Below, piece by piece: positions 26,914-35,678 of a stretch of 64,000 nucleotides of DNA. The position numbers and the translations under genes are program-made. This DNA is from Zeimonas sp964538505 (GTDB lineage Bacteria; Pseudomonadota; Gammaproteobacteria; Burkholderiales; Burkholderiaceae_E). Each line of letters starts with the position of its first letter. Within the stretch, counting starts at the first letter, position 1. The DNA is taken from contig CAZIDY010000009.1 in the NCBI GenBank assembly GCA_964538505.1, forward strand, positions 32,976 through 96,975, written 5' to 3'. The notes under the pieces were generated by a model that worked only from the letters and a program-made list of their open reading frames with translations, had not been told where the DNA came from and did no database searches.

Positions 26914-27938
26914 CTAGAGGTTTGTCGACTTCGTCACGTCGCGTGCCAAGCGCCGACACGTTCGGTTCCGTGCGCGGTTGCGTACGACGAACTGCGTCAC
27001 GCCGCGGCCTGTGTCGGGGTACTTCTCGAGTTCACTACGCAGCGAGTCCTGGAACTGCATGTACATGGCATCCGCGAAGTCCGCGCGGAATATCGTGCGT
27101 GCATCCCACCAAAGCTGTGAGTCAGCGGACCGACATTCCTGTGCGAGATAGTCGGCGAACACGCCCGCTGGCTGGTGCAGAGTGCCGAGCGTGCAACCTG
27201 GCACGATACCCTCCCAGACAGGGGTGTCGCGGATGAATTGGGCCACCTGTGCGATGAATAGATGCAGGCTTGGTGTCGACGCGTCAGTATCGAACGAATA
27301 TTCGCAATACGCCTGGCTCCGGAAAAAATCCGAGCGGCTCGTCACCCGGTCGAGCGGAATATGCTGGTGCTTGGCAAAGCTGGCTGCCAATCGACCGTCG
27401 GCATCGCCTAGTTCTTCTGAGTGATTGACGGTCAACGCCCGGACGGGAACCTCGGCGCGCTTCAGAAGGCAGGCGATCAGACGGGAATCGTAGCCGCCAC
27501 TCATCAGGAGCGTGCCCGGATTTCCATAGCGGCCGTAATGTTCAACGCTTTCCTGCAAGGCCTCTGCAAGTGTCGCTGGCCAGTTGCAGGCCAGCCGGGA
27601 AGCCTCCGCACGTAGAGCGGCTTGAATCCCAGGAAGTCACTTACGACGACGAGCTTGCGGTCGCTCGGCGACCAGAACACCGCAGCAAAGGCGCCGTTGT
27701 ATCGAGGCAAGATGCTGGCCGCCGAAGCCGCATCGACCACTTGTGTTGGGTCGATCGCAGGGGCAGGGGGGCCAGCAACAGCAAGAAATCCTCCGGTCAG
27801 CGTGGAAATCACCCCTGAATCGTCACCATGCGACGGTAGAGTCCGCGCTTCAGGCAGAAGTTGTCGCGACAGAAGGGCGGACGCGCGCTTGTCTACCACA
27901 TCGACCGCTATCTTCAAGGTATTTCCTGTGCCTGGCAC
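26914..27938 (-). pseudogene. Wrecked asparagine-synthetase-like gene
   Basis: Two frames together encode a shortened relative of the protein at 27978-29708. The first (from a GTG at 27938) gives a degenerate glutaminase-like domain ending VSDFLGFKPLYVRRLPGW. The second, from about 27600 down, resumes with CNWPATLAEALQESVEHYG and then TLLMSGGYDSRLIACLL, and runs to RNRARNRT before stopping. By comparison with its neighbour, about 80-90 codons are missing at the frame junction, and the last 180 or so residues are gone. It has both an internal deletion with frame change and a C-terminal truncation, so it is very unlikely to be functional. It looks like a tandem duplicate that decayed. Confidence 0.8.
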
Positions 27939-27977
27939 CGTAGGCCACGCAACATGGCTAACTGGGCGCTTCCGGGG

Positions 27978-29708
27978 TCAAGACATCGCTGCTGCACTGG
28001 TCTCGGTGAAGGATTCATGCAGTCGCCCTTCGTGGAGCCGTCTCCAGGCGGTCCAGTGGAAAAGCAGCTTCGCTGCTTTCTCACTGAATCGATCATGGCG
28101 GAGTGCTGCAGAAATCGAGTCTTGGTCGATGCAGGGGTCTGGTTCCTCGAGCAAGGTAGAGGCTGACAGGAAACGCGAATGTGGCTGACTCGGTTGCCAT
28201 GAACGGGGGAGTGCCATGCGTGTGACTCTCGGGTACTCGCTGGCAAGTTGCAGACAACGCTTGGCTACCTTGCCGACGTGGTGGTACGGCGACCAACCTG
28301 AGAGTCGGGCAACGTTACCGCCGGACAGGATCGGATGCTCGAGTGCCTCGGGGACGTAATTCCGGAACAGGTCGATATAGAGCCGGTTCTGGCAACGTGC
28401 TTCGAACGAGAGCGTTCCGGCCAGATCGAAGTAGTCGCGCGTCATGCCGGGAAGGAAGCTCGAGACCCGGCATTCGTAGACTTTCGTCGGATTGATGCTC
28501 GTGCGATTGCGTGCGCGGTTGCGCAGAATGAACTCCGAGACGCCATGCCCGTCGTCGCTGTAGCATTGCACTTCCTCCTGCAGATCGGCATGAAATTCGG
28601 CCTGCAGCGCGGCGACGAACTCCGGATGGAACACCTGGCGAGCGGCGAGCCACGCGTTCGATTCGGGTCCGGCGCATTCCCGATTGAGGTAGGCGTCGAA
28701 CCCGCCCGGGCCTTGATGGGGCGTCGTCAGCGTATAGCCTGGGATGACGCCCTCCCAGACTGGTGTATGTCCGACGAACTGGGCTACCCTTGCGATGAAC
28801 AGGAAAAGGCTTTGCGTCGACGCGTCGCTGTCGTATAGGTAGTCTAGGTACGTGGTGCTGCTGTAGAAGTCTGGCGCGCTGCGCACCCGCTGAAAGGGCA
28901 AAGCGAGCCGGTGCGCGATTCGCTCGGCGAAGCGACTATCGGCGTCGAAAAGCTCCTCGGCATGCTCGACACTCAGCGCGTGCGCCGGAATACCGCGCCG
29001 CGCCAGCAGGCAGGCGATCAGCCGAGAATCGAAGCCACCGCTCAGCAGCAGCGTCGCAGCGGACCCCCGGTTGGCATAAAGCCCGATGCTGGCGTCGATC
29101 GCCGCAACGAGTGCCCCCAGATCCGGAGGCTGGGCGACGGGTGCCGGCCAGCGCCAGTAACAGTGCTCGTCGAGCCGATCGGATGCCAGATCGTAAGTCA
29201 GGATCAATGCCGGACCCACACGGGCAACGCCATTGAGTAGTGTCCGGCTCGCGATGGTGTGACCGAAGCTTATGAACGAACCCCAGCCAGCAGGATCAGG
29301 CGCCGCGTTCCAGGCCTTCGTTTCGTTGGCAAGCTCCAGTCGGCCGCGCGTTCTTCTGATGTAGAGCGGCTTGAATCCGAGGAAGTCGGTGACGATGGTG
29401 AGCTTTCTCTGCTGGCCGCTCCAGTGAACTGAAACAAATGAACCATCCTGCTCCGCAAAACGCTCGGCGACCCATTTCGGATCGTGGCCGATTCCAGGCG
29501 CCAGCGGAGCTTCGGAAGGGTCCCAGACCCGTCCGATCGGCGTTCCGATCGTCAGGAAGAGATCTTCTCCGCAACGAACGAACGAGACGTTCGATGCCGC
29601 GATGGACATCCCTGGCAACTGAACCGAATCAACGGGCTGCGCCTCGCGCATCATTCGGCCGAGCATCGCGGCGGCGTTGTCGCCACCGGCGACGATGACA
29701 AGTTTCAT
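27978..29708 (-). CDS. Third Cys-less asparagine-synthetase-like protein
   Basis: A 576-residue protein with an intact synthetase-type ATP loop LLLSGGFDSRLIA (SGGFDS at residues 223-228) and a recognisable but Cys-less N-terminal domain (MKLVIVAGGDNAAAML). Around residue 110 it has VTDFLGFKPLYIRRTRG, as in glutaminase domains that keep the fold but not the chemistry. Cys-less enzymes of this type include amide-forming ligases and cyclases that use amines other than ammonia. Its ATG overlaps the stop of the ATP-grasp gene (ATGA), so the two were co-translated, and a decayed tandem copy follows. Substrate unknown; amide ligation on the exopolymer or on a small peptide are both open. Confidence 0.8.
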   Translation of the reverse strand: MKLVIVAGGDNAAAMLGRMMREAQPVDSVQLPGMSIAASNVSFVRCGEDLFLTIGTPIGRVWDPSEAPLAPGIGHDPKWVAERFAEQDGSFVSVHWSGQQRKLTIVTDFLGFKPLYIRRTRGRLELANETKAWNAAPDPAGWGSFISFGHTIASRTLLNGVARVGPALILTYDLASDRLDEHCYWRWPAPVAQPPDLGALVAAIDASIGLYANRGSAATLLLSGGFDSRLIACLLARRGIPAHALSVEHAEELFDADSRFAERIAHRLALPFQRVRSAPDFYSSTTYLDYLYDSDASTQSLFLFIARVAQFVGHTPVWEGVIPGYTLTTPHQGPGGFDAYLNRECAGPESNAWLAARQVFHPEFVAALQAEFHADLQEEVQCYSDDGHGVSEFILRNRARNRTSINPTKVYECRVSSFLPGMTRDYFDLAGTLSFEARCQNRLYIDLFRNYVPEALEHPILSGGNVARLSGWSPYHHVGKVAKRCLQLASEYPRVTRMALPRSWQPSQPHSRFLSASTLLEEPDPCIDQDSISAALRHDRFSEKAAKLLFHWTAWRRLHEGRLHESFTETSAAAMS

Positions 29709-30723
29709 GACGCGGCTTGCCTCATAGAACGAAGACGATCGACGAAGTCTTCGAAAATCACATCTTCCGCGCGAATCGAACCGGGTTGCCAGACCAGGCT
29801 TTCGAGCGGAATATAGGTCTGCGCGCTATCCATGTCCCCTTCGAAGCGCCAGTGGCCCGGACAGCGGAGAATCGGCCAGCTTACGTAAGCCGATGCAATC
29901 TCGCAGACTGCGTGTCTATCCGACTCTCGCAGGAAGTCGACGGCGACGGTCTCCATTCGAAGCACCCGCGCGATCCGAAACGCCAGTTGTAGTAGCTCCG
30001 GATTGATTGTCGTGACGTCGAAATCGAAGTCGTCGTTCACGGTCGTGCGGAAATCGTCGGGACTGCTCTTCCTGAAAAAAGCGAACGCTCGCCTGCCGAT
30101 GATCGTGATCTTCGTATCGACATCGTTGCCGGGTAGGAACTGCTGAGCATACAAGTATCCTTGTTCGAGGTGGTGGTTGTCATCAGGCGCGATCGGCGAT
30201 TCGCCGATGAGGGTGCGCGCCGCTCGCAGGCGGCGAGCATATTGCCGCATCGTATTGGTTGGTCCGTAGCCGGTGGAGACGAGACCTGGTCTAAAAAGCT
30301 GCTCAACCCAGTATTCCGCCTCCTTCTTGTTCTCCACCAGTCGGACGTTGGCTGACCAGTAGCCGTGCGCCAGCTTGAGTACGAACGGATATCGGGCGTC
30401 TGAACAGAACGCGAGCGCCGCATCGCGATCCCATAGCACCGTCGTCGCCGGCATCGGTATCCCGGCTGCCGATAGCAGGTAGTACTGCGAAAGTTTGTCT
30501 TCGTGATGCACAGCGTTTGCCAGGTCCGAAAGCACGGGACGCCCAGCCCCTGCTCGATCGCCGGCACTAGTCGTCGCGCGAGTTCGCGCTGGTGGCGGCT
30601 CGGGCCGCAGCGCCACATGCCGGCGTCGACGCCCTGCAACTGAGCGAGCCAGTCGGAACGATACAGATCGACCTCGCGAGTGCGAATCCCGACAGTGGCT
30701 GCGAGCTCGATCGCAGCGCACAT
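29705..30723 (-). pseudogene. ATP-grasp enzyme gene with a frameshift
   Basis: The C-terminal 270 residues are a good RimK/ATP-grasp domain: LSQYYLLSAAGIPMPATTVL, YPFVLKLAHGYWSANVRLV (ATP-binding Lys), YLYAQQFLPGNDVDTKITII and MRQYARRLRAARTLIG. The N-terminal part (MCAAIELAATVGIRTREVDL...RRLVPAIEQGLGVP) is in another frame. Adding one G in the run near 30535-30541 (CCCGTG to CCCGGTG) joins them as GLGVPVLSDLANAVHHEDKL. A start codon upstream is also unclear, and a further slip near 30740 is possible. Either this is a decaying gene or the sequence has an error. Intact, it would join an amino group to a carboxylate using ATP, in the same operon as the Cys-less synthetase homologue. Confidence 0.65.
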
Positions 30724-30835
30724 GGGAACAGGTGCGTCAGGTCGGAACGTGGATCAGCGGCAGAGGCGGCGCAACGAGTTGGGCTGCGAGGTCGCGTGCG
30801 ACGGAGTGCGCAATCGAGCGGATGCCCGAGTAAAT

Positions 30836-32779
30836 TCAACCCGGCAGAGTTTGCATGGCCGGCGCATTCGCGTTTCGCTGCACAGCAACGGATCGTGAGC
30901 CGGTGACGAACCGCTCGAATATCAACAAGCTCCATATCATCGCACTGCGATCCCGCTGCCCGCTCAGGTGCTCGTCGGCGACCCGCGCCAGCGTCCGTGT
31001 ATCGAATACGCCGGTCCCGGCCAGCGTCTCGCCCTTCAGCACACGCTCGACCTCGGGACGCAGCGGCCCGCGGAACCAGTTGGCCAGCGGTACGGCGAAA
31101 CCCATCTTCGGACGGTACAAGACATCGTTTGGCAGCAGCGGTTCCATCGCCTTCTTCAGCACGAGCTTGCCTTCGCCGCCGGCGAGTTTCAGCGACGACG
31201 GCAGGCGAGCCGCCCATTCGATGAGCGGATGATCCATGAGCGGTTCGCGCACCTCGAGTGAATGGGCCATCGCGGCGCGGTCGACCTTGGTGTTTATGTC
31301 GCCGGGCAGGTAGGTCATGTAGTCGAGGTACTGGATCAGCGACAGCGGATCGTCAGTCTGCGCGTGAGTCGCGTGCTCGCGGAAAACTTCGCGGGCGCGG
31401 TATCCACCGAGCCGCTTTCGAAAGTCGGGCGCGAATAGCCGCGCGCGGTCGTCGTCGCGCAGGATCGATACCGAATGGCAGTAGGCGTCGACCGCGTCTC
31501 GTGACAGCGCCTGGAAGGTTGCCCGGGCGCGGAACACGCGCGGCAGGCGATCGAACTTCGGGTAGAGCTGCCCGAGGGCTCCGAACAGCGTATGGCGTAG
31601 CCCCGCCGGGAGCCGATCGCGCAGCGCCTGCTCGCGCACGTGGAACTTGTAGCGGCGATACCCACCGAAGGTCTCGTCGCCGCCGTCGCCGGATAACGCC
31701 ACCGTCACGCGCTGGCGGGCCAGTTCGCAGACGCGGTATGTCGGAATTGCCGAACTGTCGGCGTATGGCTCGTCGTACAGATTGGTCAGATGGTCGATCA
31801 GCCCGAAGTCGTCGCTGCGCACGACCTTCGTGAAATGGTCGGTGCGGTAGCGTTTGGCGACTATCTGCGCAAACTCGGATTCGTTGAACGAGGTCACGTC
31901 GAAGCCGATCGAGCAGGTCTTGACCGGGGTGTCCGATAGCCCTGCCATCGCGGCAACCACTGCGCTCGAATCGACGCCGCCCGACAGGAAGGCGCCCAGC
32001 GGCACCTCGGAGATCATCCGCAACCGCACCGACTCCGTCAGCCGTTCGCGCAGTTCGGCGCAGGCGTCGGCCAGCGTGAGCTTGCCGTCGGGCTCGAAGG
32101 ACACGTCCCAGTAGCGGTGGATCGCCGGCGCGGCGTCGCCGACCTTCCAGATCAGCAGATGGGCGGGGGCCAGCTTGTGCGCCGCGCGGTAGATCGTGCG
32201 GGGATCCGGGATATATCCGAAGGTGAAGTAGTCTTCGATGGCCCGGTCGTCGAGATCGCGGGGGAACTTCGGATGGCAGCAGATCGTCTTCAGTTCCGAG
32301 CCGAACAGCACGGTGCCGTCAGCCAGCGCTGCCCAGTGCAGGGGCTTCACGCCGAGCCGGTCGCGCGCCATGAACAGCGTCTTTCGGTTGCGGTCCCACA
32401 GCGCGAACGCAAACATGCCGCGAAAGCGTTGCACGCAGTCTTCACCCCATTGCTCCCACCCGTGAACAATGACCTCCGTGTCGCTGCGCGTGCGGAACTC
32501 GTGACCAGCGGCCTCGAGTTCCTTCGCCAGTTCCAGGAAGTTATAGATCTCGCCGTTGAAGACGACGACGACGCTGCCGTCTTCGTTGAACAGTGGTTGC
32601 TGGCCGGTAGCAACGTCGATGATCGACAACCGGCGGTGCCCGAGACCGATATGCGGCTCGATGTGCACCGATCCCTCATCGGGGCCGCGGTGGTGCTGGA
32701 TGTCGTTCATGCGGCGCAGCAGCGACTCGTCGCAGCGCGTGGGCGAACGTGGATCGAAGATGCCGGTCAGGCCGCACAT
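30836..32779 (-). CDS. Exosortase A-associated amidotransferase (class II, Cys2 present)
   Basis: A 647-residue glutamine-hydrolysing asparagine synthetase homologue. It starts MCGLTGIFD with the catalytic Cys2 and keeps the glutaminase motifs HHRGPDEGSVH, GLGHRRLSIIDVATG and VVFNGEIYNF. The synthetase half has SGGVDSSAVVAAM (SGGVDSS at residues 266-272), LSGDGGDETFGGY and RPKMGFAVPLANWF. It matches the exosortase A system-associated amidotransferase 1 family in full length and in position next to the glycosyltransferase. It likely converts a sugar carboxylate of the exopolymer to an amide. It is the only one of the visible N termini of this superfamily in the window that carries Cys2. Confidence 0.92.
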   Translation of the reverse strand: MCGLTGIFDPRSPTRCDESLLRRMNDIQHHRGPDEGSVHIEPHIGLGHRRLSIIDVATGQQPLFNEDGSVVVVFNGEIYNFLELAKELEAAGHEFRTRSDTEVIVHGWEQWGEDCVQRFRGMFAFALWDRNRKTLFMARDRLGVKPLHWAALADGTVLFGSELKTICCHPKFPRDLDDRAIEDYFTFGYIPDPRTIYRAAHKLAPAHLLIWKVGDAAPAIHRYWDVSFEPDGKLTLADACAELRERLTESVRLRMISEVPLGAFLSGGVDSSAVVAAMAGLSDTPVKTCSIGFDVTSFNESEFAQIVAKRYRTDHFTKVVRSDDFGLIDHLTNLYDEPYADSSAIPTYRVCELARQRVTVALSGDGGDETFGGYRRYKFHVREQALRDRLPAGLRHTLFGALGQLYPKFDRLPRVFRARATFQALSRDAVDAYCHSVSILRDDDRARLFAPDFRKRLGGYRAREVFREHATHAQTDDPLSLIQYLDYMTYLPGDINTKVDRAAMAHSLEVREPLMDHPLIEWAARLPSSLKLAGGEGKLVLKKAMEPLLPNDVLYRPKMGFAVPLANWFRGPLRPEVERVLKGETLAGTGVFDTRTLARVADEHLSGQRDRSAMIWSLLIFERFVTGSRSVAVQRNANAPAMQTLPG

Positions 32780-32782
32780 GGC

Positions 32783-34021
32783 TCAGTTCGTGCCCGAGCG
32801 TGCCAGTCCGTGTGCACGACTGCTGGCCACTGTGGCCCACTCTGGTCGGAACACGCCACGCTGCAGCAGCAGCTTCGTGTACAGCGATTCGTAGTCGGCG
32901 ATCATCCGATCGATGGCGAAGCGTTCGACTGCGCGGGCTCTTGCGCGCGTGCCGTGTTGCGTGCGCAGGCGTGGATCTCGCGCGTAGCGCCCGAGCGCCT
33001 TTGCCATTGCCTCGGCATCGTTGGTGGCGACCAGCGTTCCGCAGACTCCGTCCTCGAGCAGTTCCGTGTTTCCGCCGACGGAGGTGGCGATGCACGGCAG
33101 CCCGGTGGCCATCGCTTCCAGCAGAGTGTTGCTGATGCCCTCGGCGAGCGAGGGCAGTGCGTAGACGTCGAGATCGCGCATGCATCGGTCGACGTCGTCG
33201 CGTGAACCGACAAGCTCGATGGCACTGCCTATGGGCGAGCGCGCAATGCGTTTGCGGAGGGTTTCCGCGAGGGGGCCGTCGCCGACGATCCGCAGCAGCA
33301 GTCGCTTCGCGAGGCCTGAATCTTCCGATTCCAGTTGGATGTGCAATCGCTCGAGGGCGTCGATGAGCAGCATCGGATTCTTCACGTCCGCCAGGCGCCC
33401 CACGTAGCCGATGACGATCGGCGACGGGTCGCTGCCAATGCCGGACGAGGCGATCGACTCTGCGCTCGCACCGGTCTCCCGCGGACGAAAGCGTTGAGTG
33501 TCGACGCCGTTGCAGATCGAGTGCAGCCGTGCCTCCGGTACGCCGACGCGATCGCGCAGGTAGGCGAAGGTGGGTGTCGACAGCGCGATCTGCGCATGCA
33601 CGAGGCTGCGCAGCAGGCGACGCGTTCGCAGCAGCGACGCACTGCTGCCGATGAGGTCGTGTACTTCCCAGCCGTGCTCGCCGTGGATGCGAACCGGAAC
33701 GCCGGCGAGCAGGGCGGCGATCTGCGCCTCGAGGGTCCCGACGTTCCGGGTGTGCACGATCGAAGGGCCGAGACGGCGGAACAGGCGCCACAGCCGGGGG
33801 AGTGCCCGCGCGAGCGGGCCGGGTCGCAACCGCAGGGCTTCGATGCGAACCTCCGGATTCGTGATTCTCGACGCGATCGGGCCCGTCTCGCTGAGGGGAA
33901 CGATCGTGTGCCGGAAGCGATCGGGTGGAAGGCGGTTCACCAGGTTGACGAGCCCGTTCTCCATCCCTCCGGTGTCGAGGCGATGGATGACGTGAACGAG
34001 GTGGGCTCGTTCTTCCTTCAT
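32783..34021 (-). CDS. Exosortase A-associated glycosyltransferase (Stp2-like)
   Basis: A 412-residue GT4 enzyme starting MKEERAHLVHVIHRLDTGGM, the typical N terminus of the PEP-CTERM/EpsH1-associated sugar transferase family. VHTRNVGTLEAQIAAL and the GT-B donor-site motifs IGYVGRLADVKNP, VGDGPL and SLAEGISNTLLEAMATG are in order. It transfers a sugar to the lipid-linked chain in the cytoplasm. The ATG overlaps the exosortase stop (ATGA) and the gene ends 3 bp before the amidotransferase start, so it is a central member of the operon. Confidence 0.9.
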   Translation of the reverse strand: MKEERAHLVHVIHRLDTGGMENGLVNLVNRLPPDRFRHTIVPLSETGPIASRITNPEVRIEALRLRPGPLARALPRLWRLFRRLGPSIVHTRNVGTLEAQIAALLAGVPVRIHGEHGWEVHDLIGSSASLLRTRRLLRSLVHAQIALSTPTFAYLRDRVGVPEARLHSICNGVDTQRFRPRETGASAESIASSGIGSDPSPIVIGYVGRLADVKNPMLLIDALERLHIQLESEDSGLAKRLLLRIVGDGPLAETLRKRIARSPIGSAIELVGSRDDVDRCMRDLDVYALPSLAEGISNTLLEAMATGLPCIATSVGGNTELLEDGVCGTLVATNDAEAMAKALGRYARDPRLRTQHGTRARARAVERFAIDRMIADYESLYTKLLLQRGVFRPEWATVASSRAHGLARSGTN

Positions 34022-35631
34022 GGTTGCGTCGCCGAAGGCTCCACGGCGTCGTGGATCGCGGGTTGAAGAGAGTCTGCGAGCCGGCCGAGGCGCAGGGTGG
34101 CGGCCTGTAGTTGCTCCTGGGGTGTCACGCCGTCGTGGGCCTCGAGCGGGGTGGCCAGTACGAGTGCCAGCGAGTGATCGCCCGAGCCGGTGAAGAGCGA
34201 CCAGGCGGTGGCCGCCTTGGCGTGATACTCGCTGGCGGTCTGCGTGCTTCCGACGACGTACCAGTGCCAGACGAGCAGCGCCCCGGCACCCGCGCGCCGG
34301 ATCCGGTAGGTGGCCACGGTGCCCCAGGGCGTTGTCTGCGTTCCGCGGGACACGACGTGCGAGCGGAAGTCGTCGACGCGAACCACATGGTTGCTGCCGT
34401 GGATCATCTCGCCGGTTTCGTGCTGGCGCGCGTAGTGGAACGCGTGCAGTTCGATCGGTGATCTTTCGAAGATTCGCGCGGTGCGTAGTGTTGCGGTTGC
34501 GTCGGTGAAGTTCGGCTGATAGTCCAGCGGCGGCGCTTCGGGCAAGTGGTCGACGGCCGCGCGCAAGGGTGCGATGCCATCGAGGGTTTGCGCCTGGTCG
34601 AGCAGCGTCGCCGCCAGTGGTCGCCACAGCGCGACCAGGGCGATCGCCGCGACGACGTAGACGAGGCGGCTCCTCGTGGAGCCAGAAGCAGGGAGCGTCG
34701 GTTGGTCGGGATCGACCGTCGACGTGCCCTCCTGTCTACCCGGATGCTTTGCGGGCGCCGGCGCCGGTTCCCGCCACAGCGAGCCGATCCAGAACAGCAG
34801 CGCCATCACCAGGCCGAAGAACAGCCATCCGTAGACCAGGTGATCGGCTCCGGCCGCCAGCTGCATGTTCGACACGTGCCCGAGCATCACGATTCCGTAC
34901 GCGCGAATCCAGTTCGCCACGATCGGTACCAGGATCGCCAGCGCGACGAACGCGAGCCGGTAGCGCAGGGTGCGGAACTGCAGATAGGCGTAGAGCACGC
35001 CGAGCGCGAGCGACGCGATGAGGTAGCGCAATCCACTGCACGCTTCCACCACCGACCATCGACCAGTCGGGAGGGTGAAGTGCAGGCCTTCGCGAAAGAC
35101 GGGCACGCCGCTCCAGCGAACGGCGGCAACCGTCGCGTCGGCGGTGTAATCCATCATGATCGGTGTGAGGAATTCGCCGATCGGCACCGCGAAGAAGAGG
35201 AACGCAAGCGGAAAGGCGATGGCGCGCGTGAGTGCGGGGCCCACCAGCAGCAGCATCGTTGCCGGAATCACGATTACCGCGCCGAACTGCTCGATCGACG
35301 CAACGCCGCCCAGGTGGCCGGCGAGCCAGAGCAGGCCGCAGGCGGCGAGCGCCAGCGTCGCCGGCCACCATGTCGTGCGGGGGAGCGCGCTCCAGTCGCT
35401 TCGTCGGCGCCAGAGCATCCAGGCCGCGCATGGCAGCGCGATGAACCCGTGCGCGAAGGTTTCCGAATTCGACCAGACGCGCACCATCGAAGACCAGACG
35501 TCCGGGAACACGGCGATCGACAGCAGGCAGGCGAAGCCGAAGCTCGCCAGGACGTCCACCGTGCCTGCATCGAGGCCGAAGGGCCGGGTGCGCGGCGGCG
35601 TCGGCGTGTGGGCCGGCATCGGGGTGCTCAC
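34018..35631 (-). CDS. xrtA: Exosortase A with fused EpsI-type domain
   Basis: A 537-residue integral membrane protein. The N-terminal two thirds contain about eight hydrophobic helices and the exosortase core: the catalytic Cys in VVEACSGLRYL (Cys198), the Arg in VANWIRAYGIVML and the His in AGADHLVYGWLFF, as in other transpeptidase-like exosortases. After a soluble linker and one more helix near residue 325, the C-terminal 190 residues form the EpsI/DUF3485 domain, giving the XrtA fusion layout. It would cleave PEP-CTERM signals and anchor or release the protein at the cell surface together with exopolysaccharide export. A GTG start with AGGT in front was chosen; an ATG 4 codons later is the alternative. 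Confidence 0.92.
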   Translation of the reverse strand: MSTPMPAHTPTPPRTRPFGLDAGTVDVLASFGFACLLSIAVFPDVWSSMVRVWSNSETFAHGFIALPCAAWMLWRRRSDWSALPRTTWWPATLALAACGLLWLAGHLGGVASIEQFGAVIVIPATMLLLVGPALTRAIAFPLAFLFFAVPIGEFLTPIMMDYTADATVAAVRWSGVPVFREGLHFTLPTGRWSVVEACSGLRYLIASLALGVLYAYLQFRTLRYRLAFVALAILVPIVANWIRAYGIVMLGHVSNMQLAAGADHLVYGWLFFGLVMALLFWIGSLWREPAPAPAKHPGRQEGTSTVDPDQPTLPASGSTRSRLVYVVAAIALVALWRPLAATLLDQAQTLDGIAPLRAAVDHLPEAPPLDYQPNFTDATATLRTARIFERSPIELHAFHYARQHETGEMIHGSNHVVRVDDFRSHVVSRGTQTTPWGTVATYRIRRAGAGALLVWHWYVVGSTQTASEYHAKAATAWSLFTGSGDHSLALVLATPLEAHDGVTPQEQLQAATLRLGRLADSLQPAIHDAVEPSATQP

Positions 35632-35678
35632 GCTCGGACCTGCGCGTGGCGTGCGTGGAACGTCATCGCTTCCCTGCC

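Noticed and set aside
20537..30835. Lasso-peptide biosynthesis cluster suggested by Cys-less synthetase homologues
   Set aside because: No precursor peptide, PqqD-like or transglutaminase-like protease gene is found nearby; the neighbours are polysaccharide genes.
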